Shown here piece after piece: positions 43,976 to 55,870 of a stretch of 64,000 bases of DNA; the first letter of the stretch is position 1, and every line of letters begins with the position of its first letter. Origin of the DNA: Prostheceraeus crozeri (Eukaryota > Platyhelminthes > Polycladida > Euryleptidae); NCBI GenBank assembly GCA_907163375.1, contig CAJQUW010015437.1, positions 992,001 to 1,056,000 of the forward strand. Direction: 5' to 3'. The notes beneath the pieces were generated by a model. That model was not told where the DNA came from. It saw only the letters and a program-made list of their open reading frames with translations, and made no database searches. A program made the translations under genes and the position numbers.

Positions 43976-46314
43976 CGGATTTCCCTCCGCAGCCACGGCC
44001 TATTGTCGGCTTGCTGGTGTAGAAAAAAGGCACGTGTCTATTTAGGTCATCAAAGACATATATTTATATTCACGACATGTTGATACAAAATTTTGCTCAT
44101 TCATATAAACAAATACATCAGGATTCATTCGGCATGGATGTATCAGAGAATATTATAAATGTCCATGTTATAAACGAGTTCGTGAAAGCGCAGACACCTT
44201 TCTCAACATTCCACGACTCAAAGAAAGAGGTGTGTCTCAACATATCAAAGACAACTGTCACACACGGGAACTAAAATGAAAGGGGAGCTACTACACGTAA
44301 GTTATTAGTTAAACAATGCTATGAGCAGCCGTGTTTTTAGAGGAGGTATAGTATGCGACAGCAAGTTTGCAACACTCTCTAAGACTACTCTCTATAAGAC
44401 TACACGGGTGCGTATTCATCTTTAAAGTGACAGTTGCATATGAACTTCTTGGAAATACTCAAAGCTGCATAATTCGAGCATAAGCAGCAATGCGACCACA
44501 GCAGATGTCAAACTTTCGTGTGGATGCCCCTTGGACTGAATCACGGCCTTCACACGATAACTGATATTGAATCGCTTGAAGCGTTCCAAAATCCGCCGTG
44601 ACACGGAGCCACCTCAGTTATAAATTTCCATTTTATTGGATGATTCGACACGAGTAGTTCAGATGCTCGTTTAAAAGTTTTTGCATTGTCATTAAATATC
44701 GTTGCTGGTATTCCACGACGTGCAGTAAACCTTTCGAATGCCCTCATGAAATCGGTAGTATTCAACGATGAAGTCAGTTCTAAGTGAACTACTCTGATTT
44801 GTGTATAAGTTATTAGAAGCATGTACGTTTTCATCGTTTCAGTGTCTGATGAACTCTGAAAAAGTGGTCCAGTATAGTCGATGCCTGCGTGCAAGAAGGC
44901 ACTACGTTTTTCAGAATGCATTCTTTCCATCGGGCAGTGCCATTCGCTCACCATATGCCATCAAATTATATACCTTGCATACAGGACAACTTCGAATTAC
45001 ACGTTTGATTATATCACATAAGCCGATAATCCAATATTTTTGTCTTATATCCACCACCATAGCTCCAATTCCTGCAAGAAGCAAAGTCTCATGATTTGCT
45101 CGGACGACTAATTCTTTGAAATCGTTATCCCTTGGTAAAATAATTGGACGTTTTGCTGATTCCGATATGTTTGAATTCCTGAGTCTTTCATATTTTCGGT
45201 GAATGCCATATGAGAGGACTGGATCCATTTTTCTCAACTATGAAGATTTTCTATTTCTTGATTGATATTCAATGCTCTTATTTCTGAAATGAAGCATTCA
45301 TTTTCCATACGTTTGTAAAAGTAAATTTCGGCATTTCGAATTTCCTCTGCATTGATGGGTCCAAGCTGTATACTTGATTTGACCTTTCGACAGTAGCTTG
45401 TACATCGAATAACTAACGCCGTAATGCGGAACAATTTGTGTAACGACGAATAACGGTTTGGTGATATGATCGGTTCTAACTTATTTGTCGCTACGTTTAT
45501 TGTACATGTTTTCTTCGTTTCTTCATTGACAATGGAGAGTTCTTTGCTCGTCAGCTTGGCATCATTTACGTCGCAAGTATCATAGGACGCATCATCTCGC
45601 AAAAATTCGGGCCCATGCCGCCACTTATTTGAAGATGTTACCTTATCTGCACATATTCCTCGACTCGGCAAATCTGCTGGGTTGTCCTCACCTTCAACGT
45701 GTCGCGAACTCTGTGTGACAGTGTTCGAGCGAATCTCCTTGACTTGATTGAATACGAACGGCTTTCAATCTTTTAATCCATTCTTGATCAAAAAGAGAGC
45801 CACAGAAGAGTCTGTCCAACAGAAATATTCTGAGGATGTCTGAGGATTTTAAATGATGTCGAATCGTGGCGGCTGATAGAGACGGAGATGCGGTTACTCC
45901 GAACAAAACTCGGTTCATGCGAAATGTGACAGGTTTAGTTTGAGGCCGATTCTCAGAAATCTCTTCATCGTATCTAAGGAACATAGCAGTTTGTTTTTCG
46001 GGCTCTTTCAGGTAGATTTGTAAAAATGCTTGTCGGATGTCAGATACAACGGCCACAGCCCTTGATCGAAAACGAAGGAGGACAGAGAGGATGTTGGAAT
46101 TCAAATTTGGTCCAGTGATCATGAGGTCATTCAAGCAAATTCCGTCATTATCTCTGGCAGCTGCAGCTGCATCGAATACAATTCATAACTTCGTCGTAGA
46201 CTTTGTTGGTTTGATGACACAATGATTGATGTGCAGATAGTGATCAATATTTGATTTATTTTGGTTTTCGTTCAGAATTTCAGCCATTCCTTCTTTTACA
46301 TAATCCTTGAATGT

Positions 46315-48002
46315 GTGTGAAGGTAGCACCGCTACTCAGCACCGCCATCTTGAAAATGGAATGTGCCACTCAAATACACCCAACAGATCGATGCATTTGG
46401 TGTTTGCCAGCATGTGCCACCCATTATTTTGAAAGAATTCCTTCCAGTCTAGAGGAAATCGCAACTCGAAAGTTCGATTAGGAGTGGATAAAACGCTGAC
46501 GCTAATGATATTATCACCTTGATTCCGAATGAGTAAATGTCCAAAGTTGAACATTGTATTGAGTGTGAAATTAGGCATGTAAAAAGAAGGTGCGAACAAA
46601 AGTGTCCTACATAGAACATAAATCAGACTAAATCATGTCTGCCAAGAAAAATATTCCTTCTTTATCACTGTCTACATCATCATATATAACTGTACAATCT
46701 ATGAAAGTTCTTGGCGCTACTTTTGATCAACACTTATCTTGGGATTTACATATTGATTACCAGTACAAGAAAGCCGCAAGACATCTGTTTTTGATGCGAA
46801 CCTGAAAGAGACTTTTAGCAAAGGGAGATCTTGTTTATACGAGCATTTACAAACATTTTGTCTTTCCCATCTTGGAATGCTGTAACCCTTTATTCACTGG
46901 TTTAATTGACAAAAATTCCGAGAAATTAGAGAAGATTCAAATGCGACATCATCACATAATATGTGGTCTTCATTGTGACTGCGGAGAAGTTCCGTCGGCT
47001 ATGTCCGACGTCAACCATGCTCATCATACATTGCTTCTTCCAACTCTGCGATTTTCTGGACATTATGAGATGTCCTTTTGTAAAACACAAAGAAGATTTA
47101 ATTCATGTACATCATTGCACAATAACTCTTTGACTTAGTAAGCGATTTGAGCGATCGCCAACCTCTGAGAATATTTTACTTTGAATATCGAATGCGTACA
47201 TATCATCTTAACTTTAAAATTTATCGATGTATCGTCTCGTAATTGGAACGATTCTTGTTATAATTGTTTCAAAACACCTTCTGTACCGTCTGATTTTCAA
47301 TCTCATAATAAACGAGTAGAATTATTATTATTGCGCAACTATTTTTCCAGCATTGATAAGAGTAAAGAAATCTCTTTAAACCGAAGGCCTTCTGAAATAA
47401 AGTATAGAAAATGCTTAGTGTTTGAAATGTATGTTTCAAATTGCTTGTATGCTTTGGATGTATACAAAACGATGTTATACACACATATAATTTTGACACA
47501 CAAATCAAAACACTTTCTTCTGCTTTTCAGACATAAACTGTTGATCAACAAAAATCAAGACAGGATATGCGACTGGACTTAACGAAACCAGCTCATGCAA
47601 TGAGTTCCGTTTTGATGAGTCAGGAGAGAAAGAATTCCGGTGGTCTTCATTTATGATAGCCAGACAGCCAAGTAATTCCAACCGTTGGTTTGACTGGCAC
47701 ATGCATTTTTCAAGATTGCGGTGCTAACTTCACATCATCGCCAGCGCATTGAGCTTTCTTTTTTTGTTGTGCGTGTTTCGCATGTTTTGATTGTGTATTT
47801 TGGAAAAACAATTTTAGTGGCGGTGCTAACTTCACATCACCGCCATGTCGAACTTTCGAGTATAGCGATTTCTCTTAAACTAGGCGGAGTTCTTTCAAAA
47901 TAATGGGTGGCACATGCTGGCAAACACCAAATGCATCGATCCGTTAGATTTATTTGAGTGGCACATTCCATTTTCAAGATGGCGGTGCTAACTTCACACA
48001 CT
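46315..48002. mobile_element. 1.7-kb non-autonomous TIR element with 10-bp target duplication
   Basis: Ends are inverted: right end GATGGCGGTGCTAACTTCACACAC, left end GTGTGTGAAGGTAGCACCG plus a 13-bp insertion and CCATCTTG. The inverted similarity reaches about 100 bp (GTGCCACTCAAATA; CAGCATGTGCCACCCATTAT). TAATCCTTGA flanks both sides (46,305-46,314 and 48,003-48,012). Internal copies of the terminal motif (GCGGTGCTAACTTCACATCA at 47,730 and 47,822) are subterminal repeats. It carries a LINE relic. The long target duplication points to a MULE-like or similar group. Confidence 0.8.
46640..47110 (+). mobile_element. LINE relic inside the TIR element
   Basis: Reads SMKVLGATFDQHLSWDLHID, a Tyr/Lys/Ala helix, then KGDLVYTSIYKHFVFPILEC and SEKLEKIQMRHHHIICG. 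This is the LGV(x)-(D)x2-L-x-W-x2-H-I block and C-terminal part of a CR1/Jockey-type reverse transcriptase. One in-frame stop, 5' truncated. The following frame 47,181-47,582 is not recognised. Confidence 0.7.
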
Positions 48003-48924
48003 TAATCCTTGATGCCTTTATCATATATCCTTTAACGTTTCGGGTTGTGTTTTCAATCTTTTCCTTAAACTTTGCGAACGTGAGTGTGCGATTTCCTTCG
48101 CGTCGTTTCTTTCGACTGTCACCTGGTCGATCCAGGGCCATTCCTCTTCGTATCTTCCATTTTGCATTTGGTGCACTGAGTTTGCGAATTCGTTGATTAT
48201 TAAGTTATTCATTTCGGCAGCAGTGCTGATCTCGCATCTATCGATTCCCATTTGTTCGAGTTCTCAAAATGACTTCAATAAGACTTCGTTGTCGTGAGGT
48301 CAGTGATTTATATTCAAATTCATCTGTACTTGTCGTAGCCTCATCGATAGGTCCATGCACTACCCATCCGAATACAGAATTGTCAGCTACTAACCCGTCT
48401 GTCATTCTAATTCTGTGATCGAGTAAAACATCGTACATATGATCAGTCCCTATGATAATATCGATCGGTATTTCGGCACACTCGAATGTGTCCGCAAGCA
48501 GTAAATTAGACAACGGTTTCATATTGCGAACTTCGGATATCATAATGTTAGACTGAATAGGGGCACACAACTTATCAGCGGAAAGAGCTTTTACAGTAAC
48601 ACTACCATTGTCATAACGACTGTAAAATTCTAATTCAACTTCAACATAAGAGCGCATACCAACCTCATGCTCCCCAAAGGTAATCAAATTGAACTCATGC
48701 TTCTGACTAGTTCTAACAAACGTCACTTTTCTCAACAAACTGCATGTGACATAACTCAATTCACTACCCCCATCAAGCATCACATTTACTGAGAAGCTTT
48801 CACGATAACCTGATGGCAGCACTGTTGCAGTCTGCAACAGCACACTGCCTATCTGGATCAACTGATGTTACTTGGGTAGAGAGATACAATCACCTTGCTT
48901 CTTATCTTCAATTTCAACAATTTC

Positions 48925-49405
48925 ATTAATGCGGATTCTACGGAGAGTTGGGGCTGTCTGAGGGCTGGCACAAGCTGGCACACTCTCAATACGTGTATTC
49001 GGTGAGTTGATGCGAGTGGCACACGCGATTTTCACAAGTGGTATGGCTAACTTTACATCCGTATCCCTTTGAGATAATTTTGTCCATTTTCTCACTTGCT
49101 ATTGTGAATTTCAGCGAAGTGGTGTGCAGCACATGCATTAGACGTGTTATTTTAGACGTCCTTGTGGCTGAAAATTCATAAATATGCGATTTAAGATTTT
49201 TTCGGTAATTTGGTACGGCTAACTTCACATCCGCACCACCTCGAACTTTTGATCGACGATTTCTCGCAAACTGTTGCACTATTTTGAAATAATGAGAGGT
49301 GGCACAAGCTGGCACACTCTAAAATTATGTGTAAATGCTGTTTTCGAGAGTGGCACAAGCGATTTTCGATGTGGTGCGGATTTTGGTACAGCTAACTTTA
49401 CACAC
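48925..49405 (-). repeat. Outer inverted repeat, right
   Basis: Partner of 43,600-43,975. It includes repeated GATGTGAAGTTAGCCGTACC-type subterminal motifs. Confidence 0.85.
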
Positions 49406-51129
49406 GTTTCTAGTGGCACCTCTCCCGACTTCGTACAATCCCTAGAAGGCCCGCAAATTACATTTGAAAAATTTTTTTTCAAAAAAATTTAATTTTGAAA
49501 ATAATTTGAGCATGAAAGGGTTAAATAGTCTCGTTCTTTTGTCATCCGCGATTCGGGTGGATTAAAGTATCTGAAAATGGCTCATGAAATTCACGCACTT
49601 TGGAAATACATACTAAATCAAAAATAGCGAACTTCCTACTATTCCTAAAAGTACAGAGGACTTGTGGTCCATCTATCTGTGAAATTACCGTGCACTTGCC
49701 CTTCATAACATTGGTTATATGTCCAATTTTCTGACTCCTTTGTTTGACTTTGCTTTTGAATTTTACATCATATTTATATGACATCAATGGTGTGCGTAAT
49801 CATTTGCAGTTTTATGACACGTTTATTGCTTGAAAATCTGCACAAGCAATTTCCTATTTCAACCGACATCATTCATTTTTCCAAATTTTTTATGTAGATC
49901 GTCTATTATTTGCAATGAGATTTACTTTTTTTTAACTTAACGTGGCTAATGATATAAATTTGATTATACATTATGAAATTTGCGTTGATTTCATATATCG
50001 ATGCACAGAGGAACTAAAAATGTTACTTTTTATTCTCCTGCTATGTTCTCTTCATTAATTAATTTTCGTTGACATGGATGCAATAATTTTCAATGACATT
50101 GAATGGACAATTTCAATTGCCGCCCGTCTTAAGTAAGATAGTATTTTGAATGCACAAGGATATCATTATTAACTATACTTTCTAATGATAAGTATGTTTC
50201 TATGAGAAATGCCTTGTGCATACATTATTTATGTTTTTATGTAAATACATTCACCTGAACCTTAAATGAAATAAAAATTTGTGTTAATTATGATGAAGCG
50301 CAATAACGAGCGCAGGTTCATTAATTTTGAGATAATCTGAATTAGCGCAGCAGGGAGAGATTATCTGAAATTGTTCATTTTGAAGAACGCTCGCAAGAGC
50401 ACAATAATAATCAAAATATTTATCAGAGCTTAATATTTATTACACAAAGTTATCTAGATATTTGAAACGAGTCATCTCTACACTCCTTTATGTATTTGAC
50501 TTAAAATGCGTACTGACGGTCAAGTTGGAAAATTTGTTCAGCATTATCCTGTTTACAACTGTGTCACTCGTGTAATCAGTTGACTATGTAGGCGCCGTGT
50601 GAGTATTCTGGCACACATTTTACATCTCATTATTTTAATAATGCATTCCAGCAGATTGGTAAAATGAGCAGCTTTGAGAAATCAAGTGTATGTAGATATA
50701 AACTTGCTTTAATGTTATGCAAATAGTCAATATATTTTGGCTGCAAACTCGTCGAGTAGTGTAACCCTATGCTATATAGAATCCCTCTATGATGAATGAT
50801 GTTTTTTCACAATTTTGTCAACATCTTTAAAGAATATGTGAATTTGATACACAGTTTATAAAATTTCATGTGAACTTTCGGGGAACCCAAATTGGTTGCT
50901 CAACATCTGTCACCCAAATGTAGGTGAATTGAAATGCTCCCCAAATTGCGTATAATTAGGCAAAGTAATAAATCCTCGATTCGCTCAAGGTTAGCGCTTC
51001 AGAACTTCAGTTATTTTATGCACAAAGGTGACCGAGCGAGGAAATATCTGAGCGAGCTAAGATGGTAGAACAATCGATTTAATGTCGTATTCAGGTTTCA
51101 AGACTGTGGACGTGATAGCAATATTTACA
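49406..51129. other. Non-coding, AT-rich
   Basis: No gene or paired repeat recognised. Confidence 0.45.
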
Positions 51130-52240
51130 ATTTGACTTTGTCTGTAGAGTGTATTGCATCAAAACGATGTCGAATAATTCAGATACACAGGAATTACGAT
51201 AGAATTTTGCAATGGGACTCTGACAACCTTGTAGATTTCAACTCATCTAAAATGCAACATCTCGCAATTTCGACTAAGAAATCTCAGGAGTTCCCTTCTG
51301 TTACTATGGACTGTACTGACTTAGCAAATAGCTCCTCTGCATCGATTTTTCGGTCTTTGTATCTCATCGCATCTCTCGCGGAATGACCACATTAACGCTA
51401 TTGCCAAAAGAGCTTCTCAAAAACTTGGCTATCTTTTTCCTGCCAGAGCATTCTTCTCTTCCAGAGATCTGTTACTTCTGTACAAAGCTTAGGTCAGACC
51501 TCTGATGGAGCATTGCTCTCATATCTGGGGTGGTGCCTCTGCTAACAGTTTGAAAATCCTCGACAAAGTTCAAACGAGGGCTATTCGGCTTATTAGTGAT
51601 GTCAAGCTAACCTGTCATCTCCAACCATTGTCTCATCGTCGAGCAGTTGCAAGTTTAAGTCTTTTCTACGGCTACTTTTTTGGAGCTTGTTCCTCACAAC
51701 TTTCGGATTGTGTTCCTCCTCCACTCACGTTGACTGCCAACAGGGTCTCCAGGCAGACAAAATCAGCGCATCCCTACTCTGTTGTTGTGCCTACTTGTAG
51801 AGCTGCCATAGGCAAACAGTCGTTCTTCATGCCCACTGCTCGACTTTCGAATGCACTTCCGTCAACTTGCTTTCCAGCATTGTATGCCGTGCAATGGTTC
51901 AAGCAGTCGATCAACAAGCAGTCACTTACTAAAGTTTGAAGTTTTACTATGTACCGGTACATGTATACTTCAGCAAAATTTACTTGTTATCTTAACTTCG
52001 TCTTATTAGCAGTTACATCTGGTCTTTATCCTTACGCATTTTACTTTGTTGCCAATGTTTGTAGTTAATTTAGTTAATCCTATTATATAATTGAGAGATA
52101 TTGCTTGTTATAATTACATGAGTGAGTTCACTTTGTTATTTTTATTTTTAACAGGTTGTCTGCAGTTAAGGTTCCCAAACTTTATCACAGCTAGGCCCTT
52201 CGGGGTATAGGCTCCGGCCTTTGCTATAAAAAATAATTAT
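51130..52240 (+). mobile_element. LINE relic with 3' end
   Basis: Reverse transcriptase thumb and C-terminus: RILQWDSDNLVDFNSSKMQH, NDHINAIAKRASQKLGYLF, RPLMEHCSHIWGGAS, LDKVQTRAIRLISD, PLSHRRAVASLSLFYGYFFG and TARLSNALPS, ending at 51,939. The 3' part runs to GGCCCTTCGGGGTATAGGCT and GCTATAAAAAATAATTATA near 52,240, a likely 3' tail. It matches Jockey/CR1-type LINEs of marine invertebrates. A few stops and frame changes; 5' truncated. The best-kept LINE of the window. Confidence 0.8.
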
Positions 52241-52439
52241 AGTTATTCTAGTTTTATTGTGATCAATTTCAGACTTTTATAAAAATTTATCCTCTAAAAA
52301 CCCTTGAGGAAATTTGCAAGTAGGCTATGCTAATTTCCACAGAGATTGTTTTACGTTCATTTAACAACACATAAAGTAGTGGGCATTAAATAAAAACCTC
52401 AACCTCAATGAAACAATATCACAAGAAACAATCTTTCAA

Positions 52440-52960
52440 AGACCCCGAACCAAAACGGTGCCGCCACATCTTCCTAGCATTAGAAGAACAACAGAAATCA
52501 CAATCCTCGATGTCAGCTTCGCACAAAAACTGCATGCCTATATCGACGACCACGTGAGCAGGATATTGAAAAAAATGCAAACAGAGCATATATACTCAAT
52601 GAAGATAATGAAAAGTCGAGGAGCTAAGCAACATAGGCTACATTCCATCAAATGTACTCAACAATGATTATCAACAAGAGTTTTATGCTGCTCCCAGCTG
52701 GTGGGGATTCACGAATGCTAACGAAAGAGGGAGGATAGAGCAATACCTGAAGCGAGGAGTGGGGTACGGCTACAGCAAAACGGCGAACGAAAGCTTGATA
52801 GTTGAGAAAAGTGAAAAAGAGTGTTTAACAAATAATGCAGCACCGGGGGCACGTCCTTCGACTTCTACCACCGGAAACAGCACATTGCAGGAACCTCAGA
52901 CCTAGACTGCATCGACCGGGGAGAACGACCATAGCTTTATGGGCTTTAAGTGTTCAGTGC
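52440..52960 (+). mobile_element. Second, older LINE relic
   Basis: A block YAAPSWWGFTNANERGRIEQ-like (the frame reads SWWGFTNANERGRIEQYLKR), then GYGYSKTANESLI, then GHVLRLLPPETAHCRNLRPR in another frame. WWGF...R-x2-E...L-x-R and H-V-L-x2-LLP-x(n)-LR-x-R are C-terminal LINE ORF2 blocks. Frame changes present. Confidence 0.6.
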
Positions 52961-53365
52961 AGCGCTTGGTCTTGTGCTGCTGGTAACAGGGACTCCGTTT
53001 CTATTTTCAGATTGTCTTCTGTCAACAAGCTATATCATTAATATCGTCTTAAAATTAATTGGCTTTAATATTCAAAATAAATTTACGTAAAATTCTCTTC
53101 TTCTTCTTTTCATTAGCACTAGAAATACCAAGAAAATTATTTACGGTACCTATAATTACCAAGCGGTCGAAATTGGCCGCAAAGCTTATTTCATGTAATT
53201 TTCCATTAGACTATATAATTTCTTGCATTTTGAGCAAAACTATCTGATATCTTTTTTCTGTTACTGCACATCAATCCATGGGACTGTTTGAAAAAATCTA
53301 ATTTGAAATTTGAACTGTATTTGATTAATACATTTTGCTGCTACTGTTTACAATCATCGCACCAA
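52961..53365. other. Non-coding spacer
   Basis: AT-rich; may contain the 3' end of the piggyBac relic. No TTAA-bounded terminus identified. Confidence 0.35.
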
Positions 53366-53369
53366 ACGA

Positions 53370-55306
53370 ATTGTTATTTGGGCCGGTATGCCGTTCGGAA
53401 CACACTTTTTTACACTGTATATAAATGCAGGATGACTTGTTTTTACATGTCTGCAGCTGACACTGTCGTCGAATTGGTAGTAGAGAGTCACGCGGGGATT
53501 AGAGCTCAGGAGAAATGTCACCATCACACAGATCGGAAGGATGCGAATCGCATAATTCTTTTATCAATTCAAGAAGAAATTTTCTTCGTGAAATGTTGTC
53601 GTCATTTGACAGCTTGAAAATTATCAAAGCATTGATGGCTGCGATGTCAAGAAGATTGAAAAACTGCCATTGCCCATCTTCGTGTTCCAGTTTTCGACGT
53701 GTGTTACCTCGCCATTTGGTCAAGTACGTCAACACCTGCCTTGGTTTGGTTATAAAATTGCACTGTCTCTGGTGGGCGCTTCTGGTGTTGTTGGTCTACT
53801 TTCACTGTGCTGTGCATCGAACTGAGAACATGCACAATTCTCAATTTCCATGCATTATATGCAGGAAAGGTTGTCGAATCAGTGACAGATACTTCAGTTG
53901 AAAGAACAGGCTTGGGGTCATCTTATGGGTCATCTCTCCCTCAAATTTGTCCCCCAAAAGCGTTCTCAAATTTGTCTAAAATCTGCAAAAATGAATCAAT
54001 CGTCACAAAACTTCAAAGACACGGATTTGATTATATTTTCTACACACAAGCAAAAAGGTATGCAAATCCGACAAGTACTTTTTGCGTTACAGACGATAAC
54101 GTGAAGTGTAGCGATGTCACCAGCTTGGTCTGACTTCGTCTGTTCGACGCATTCTTGTTACTCGTGTTTGCATTGTTCTCTCTCCCTTTTCGTCTCATCC
54201 GCTGCCTTAAGTTGAATTCATTCACCTTCCTTAAGTTGAAAATGTTGGTGTAAGGAATGTGGCCTGGTCATCATCACTTCACGAGTTTACAGGAAATGAC
54301 TTTGTTGACTTCAAATGCTTTCTGCTCCGGCGATGAGGTCAGGCGAAGTCAGATCAAGCTGTTGACATCGCTACACTTCACGTTATCGTCTCTAACGCAA
54401 AACGTACTTGTCCGATTTGCATAAATTTTTGCATGTAGGTACAAAATACATTCAAATACGTGTTCCTGAAGTTTTGTTACGATTGATTCATTTTTGCAGA
54501 TTTTAGATAAATTTGAAAACGTGGGGGGACCCATAAGTACCCAGGCTGGTTCTTCAAAATGGATTCGCAGTCGGGTACCTCCGTCATCTGCTTTCTAATA
54601 GTGCCAAGCAAAGTTGTCCGTCGACTCTTCATTTTTTTTCAGCCAAATGAAGAGAAGCAAAATACGACTCGCACCTAACATTGTAACTAATGATCGAAAA
54701 AGGGCTCCAAAGACTTCATGTATACAGCAGCTGGCACATATGTGCCTGAAGGTCGGTCCCATCTTTTTCCCATAAAAACAACACCGGAGTATTTTTAGCA
54801 GTTAGAACTCCGCGTGCAAGTTGCAGTCCAATGAACTTTTCAATCTTTTCAACAGAAATATTGAAATCAGGTTCAGTTTTCCTCGCCTGAATCTCTGTGT
54901 ACCATTGAATTGTACGAAGCATGGGTTGGTCAACAAAAAGCTTGAAACACGAAAGCAGAGTGCTGCCATGTCGGTTAGCAAAAGGTGTCGGTCCAGCGCG
55001 CTGCCGAAATACTTTCAAAGCAGGAGCTCGACTTCCAGCTTGAACTTGTCACGTTATGTTCCTCCATTGCATTTGATACCAGCCCTGTACGTCAAAGTAT
55101 CTCGCATGTGGCCACTATCAGAGCTCTCTTCACCACTTGACTGCGTGCCAGTTTCTTCATTATCTGATTTCACGACACTCTCAACTTCTGGTATAGGTCC
55201 ATTTTCTTCTTCTTTTTCTCCATCATCTTCTTCATTTGATAGTTTTTCTTCCGCAGATTCATCCGAAAGGATATCCTATAACCTCTCAGTCATTTCTTCA
55301 ACCGTC
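53370..55306 (-). pseudogene. piggyBac-type transposase relic
   Basis: Minus strand, in order: an acidic Ser/Glu-rich N-terminus (DESAEEKLSNEEDDGEKEEE), FKLFVDQPMLRTIQWYTEIQ, ISVEKIEKFIGLQLARGVLT (the E-x3-F-x-GL-x-x-x-RG block), then after an inserted foldback element VDVLDQMAR, RRW, LLDIAAINALIIFK and RRKFLLELIKELC. The last part is a C-terminal Cys finger (CQLQTCKNKSSC, IQCKKVCSER). That is the full domain order of piggyBac (DDE_Tnp_1_7), with the middle catalytic part missing or unreadable. Several frame changes. It is interrupted at 53,898-54,557. Confidence 0.7.
53898..54557. repeat. Foldback element inside the piggyBac relic
   Basis: Arms of about 230 bp: 53,898-54,135 and 54,335-54,557 are inverse copies (TCTAAAATCTGCAAAAATGA and GATAACGTGAAGTGTAGCGA in both), with ends TTGAA(A)GAACCAGCCT. 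The two frames it contains translate alike only because the arms are copies; it is not a gene. Confidence 0.85.
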
Positions 55307-55308
55307 AA

Positions 55309-55343
55309 TTCCATTTTCAAGATGGCGGTGCTAACTTCACACA
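55309..55343 (-). repeat. Terminal motif shared with the 46.3-48.0 kb element
   Basis: ATTCCATTTTCAAGATGGCG and then GTGCTAACTTCACACAC: 37 bases identical to the right end of the element at 46,315-48,002. Here it lies immediately 5' of the piggyBac relic, and the ATG of the acidic N-terminus falls inside it. Confidence 0.8.
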
Positions 55344-55419
55344 CGTTCCTGGAAGAGTAATTTATATTGAATGTTTAAGAAATCCTGACAGCAATGAAAT
55401 CCATGTCAATAACTGCGTC

Positions 55420-55537
55420 ATGGGATAATGGGACACATACGTCCCATATCTAAAACTTCCCTAATGGGATGATGGGACACATGCGTCCCATATCTAAAAC
55501 TTCCCTAATGGGATGATGGGACACATATGTTCCCTAA
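55420..55537 (+). repeat. 44-bp tandem repeat, about 2.7 copies
   Basis: The unit is ATGGGATGATGGGACACATG plus CGTCCCATATCTAAAACTTC plus CCTA, starting at 55,420, 55,464 and 55,508. Each unit holds an inner palindrome GGGACACATGCGTCCC. Confidence 0.9.
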
Positions 55538-55868
55538 ATAGATGGTCCTAGATCACACAGCATGGATTATTTTGACAATCTATATTCATGCTTACTTACA
55601 TCATAATAGACAATCGAAGTAGATTTGTAGAAAAAGTTAGATATTAAAAATTTTGTCCCATAAAATGATAATATTTTTCAAAGGCAATGCAATGCATTTG
55701 AAACCGAAGAGTTGACGCATAGGAAAATGCCGGAATGGAATCTGTAGTTAATAAACAACCTTTCTATAAAATGTGGAAATTCCTACCGATGCTACGGAAA
55801 GACTACATGCTCCTACATACATTCGTGCATTTGTTACCCTTAATCGTTCTTCAGTTAAAGTATGAACA
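55538..55868. other. Spacer before the pogo element
   Basis: AT-rich, nothing recognised. Confidence 0.4.
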
Positions 55869-55870
55869 TA

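Larger units (their letters stand above)
44422..48861 (-). mobile_element. BEL/Pao LTR retroelement fossil, internal part only
   Basis: Parts on the minus strand: aspartic protease region (about 48,240-48,860; MLDGGSELSYV), reverse transcriptase (about 45,700-46,300; VVSDIRQAFLQIYL and a MNDLMITGPNLNS block), RNase H and linker with PSRGI...W...GPEFL (about 45,230-45,700), and integrase (about 44,430-45,235: HHCC-type finger with CPVC, then a core with GIDYTGPLF and NDNAKTF). The order and motifs are those of BEL/Pao elements. Broken, several breaks. No LTRs or gag recognised. An unrelated TIR element is inserted in it (46,315-48,002). Old. Confidence 0.8.
43600..49405. mobile_element. 5.8-kb TIR-bounded composite holding a retroelement relic
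   Basis: Inverted repeats of about 380-480 bp (43,600-43,975 and 48,925-49,405) begin GTGTGTGAAGTTGACCGCACC and GTGTGTAAAGTTAGC and contain repeated GTGCCAGCTTGTGCC motifs. Between them is a BEL/Pao fragment without recognisable LTRs, itself hit by another TIR element. This looks either like a MULE-like or other long-TIR element that acquired retroelement DNA, or like two chance neighbours. No convincing target duplication is seen at the outer ends. Confidence 0.55.

Noticed and set aside
43600-49405. Outer inverted repeats as LTRs of the BEL/Pao relic
   Set aside because: They are inverted, not direct, and lack LTR ends.
54349-54534. Two similar frames at 53,898-54,133 (+) and 54,349-54,534 (-) that look like a duplicated small gene
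   Set aside because: They are the two arms of one foldback element.
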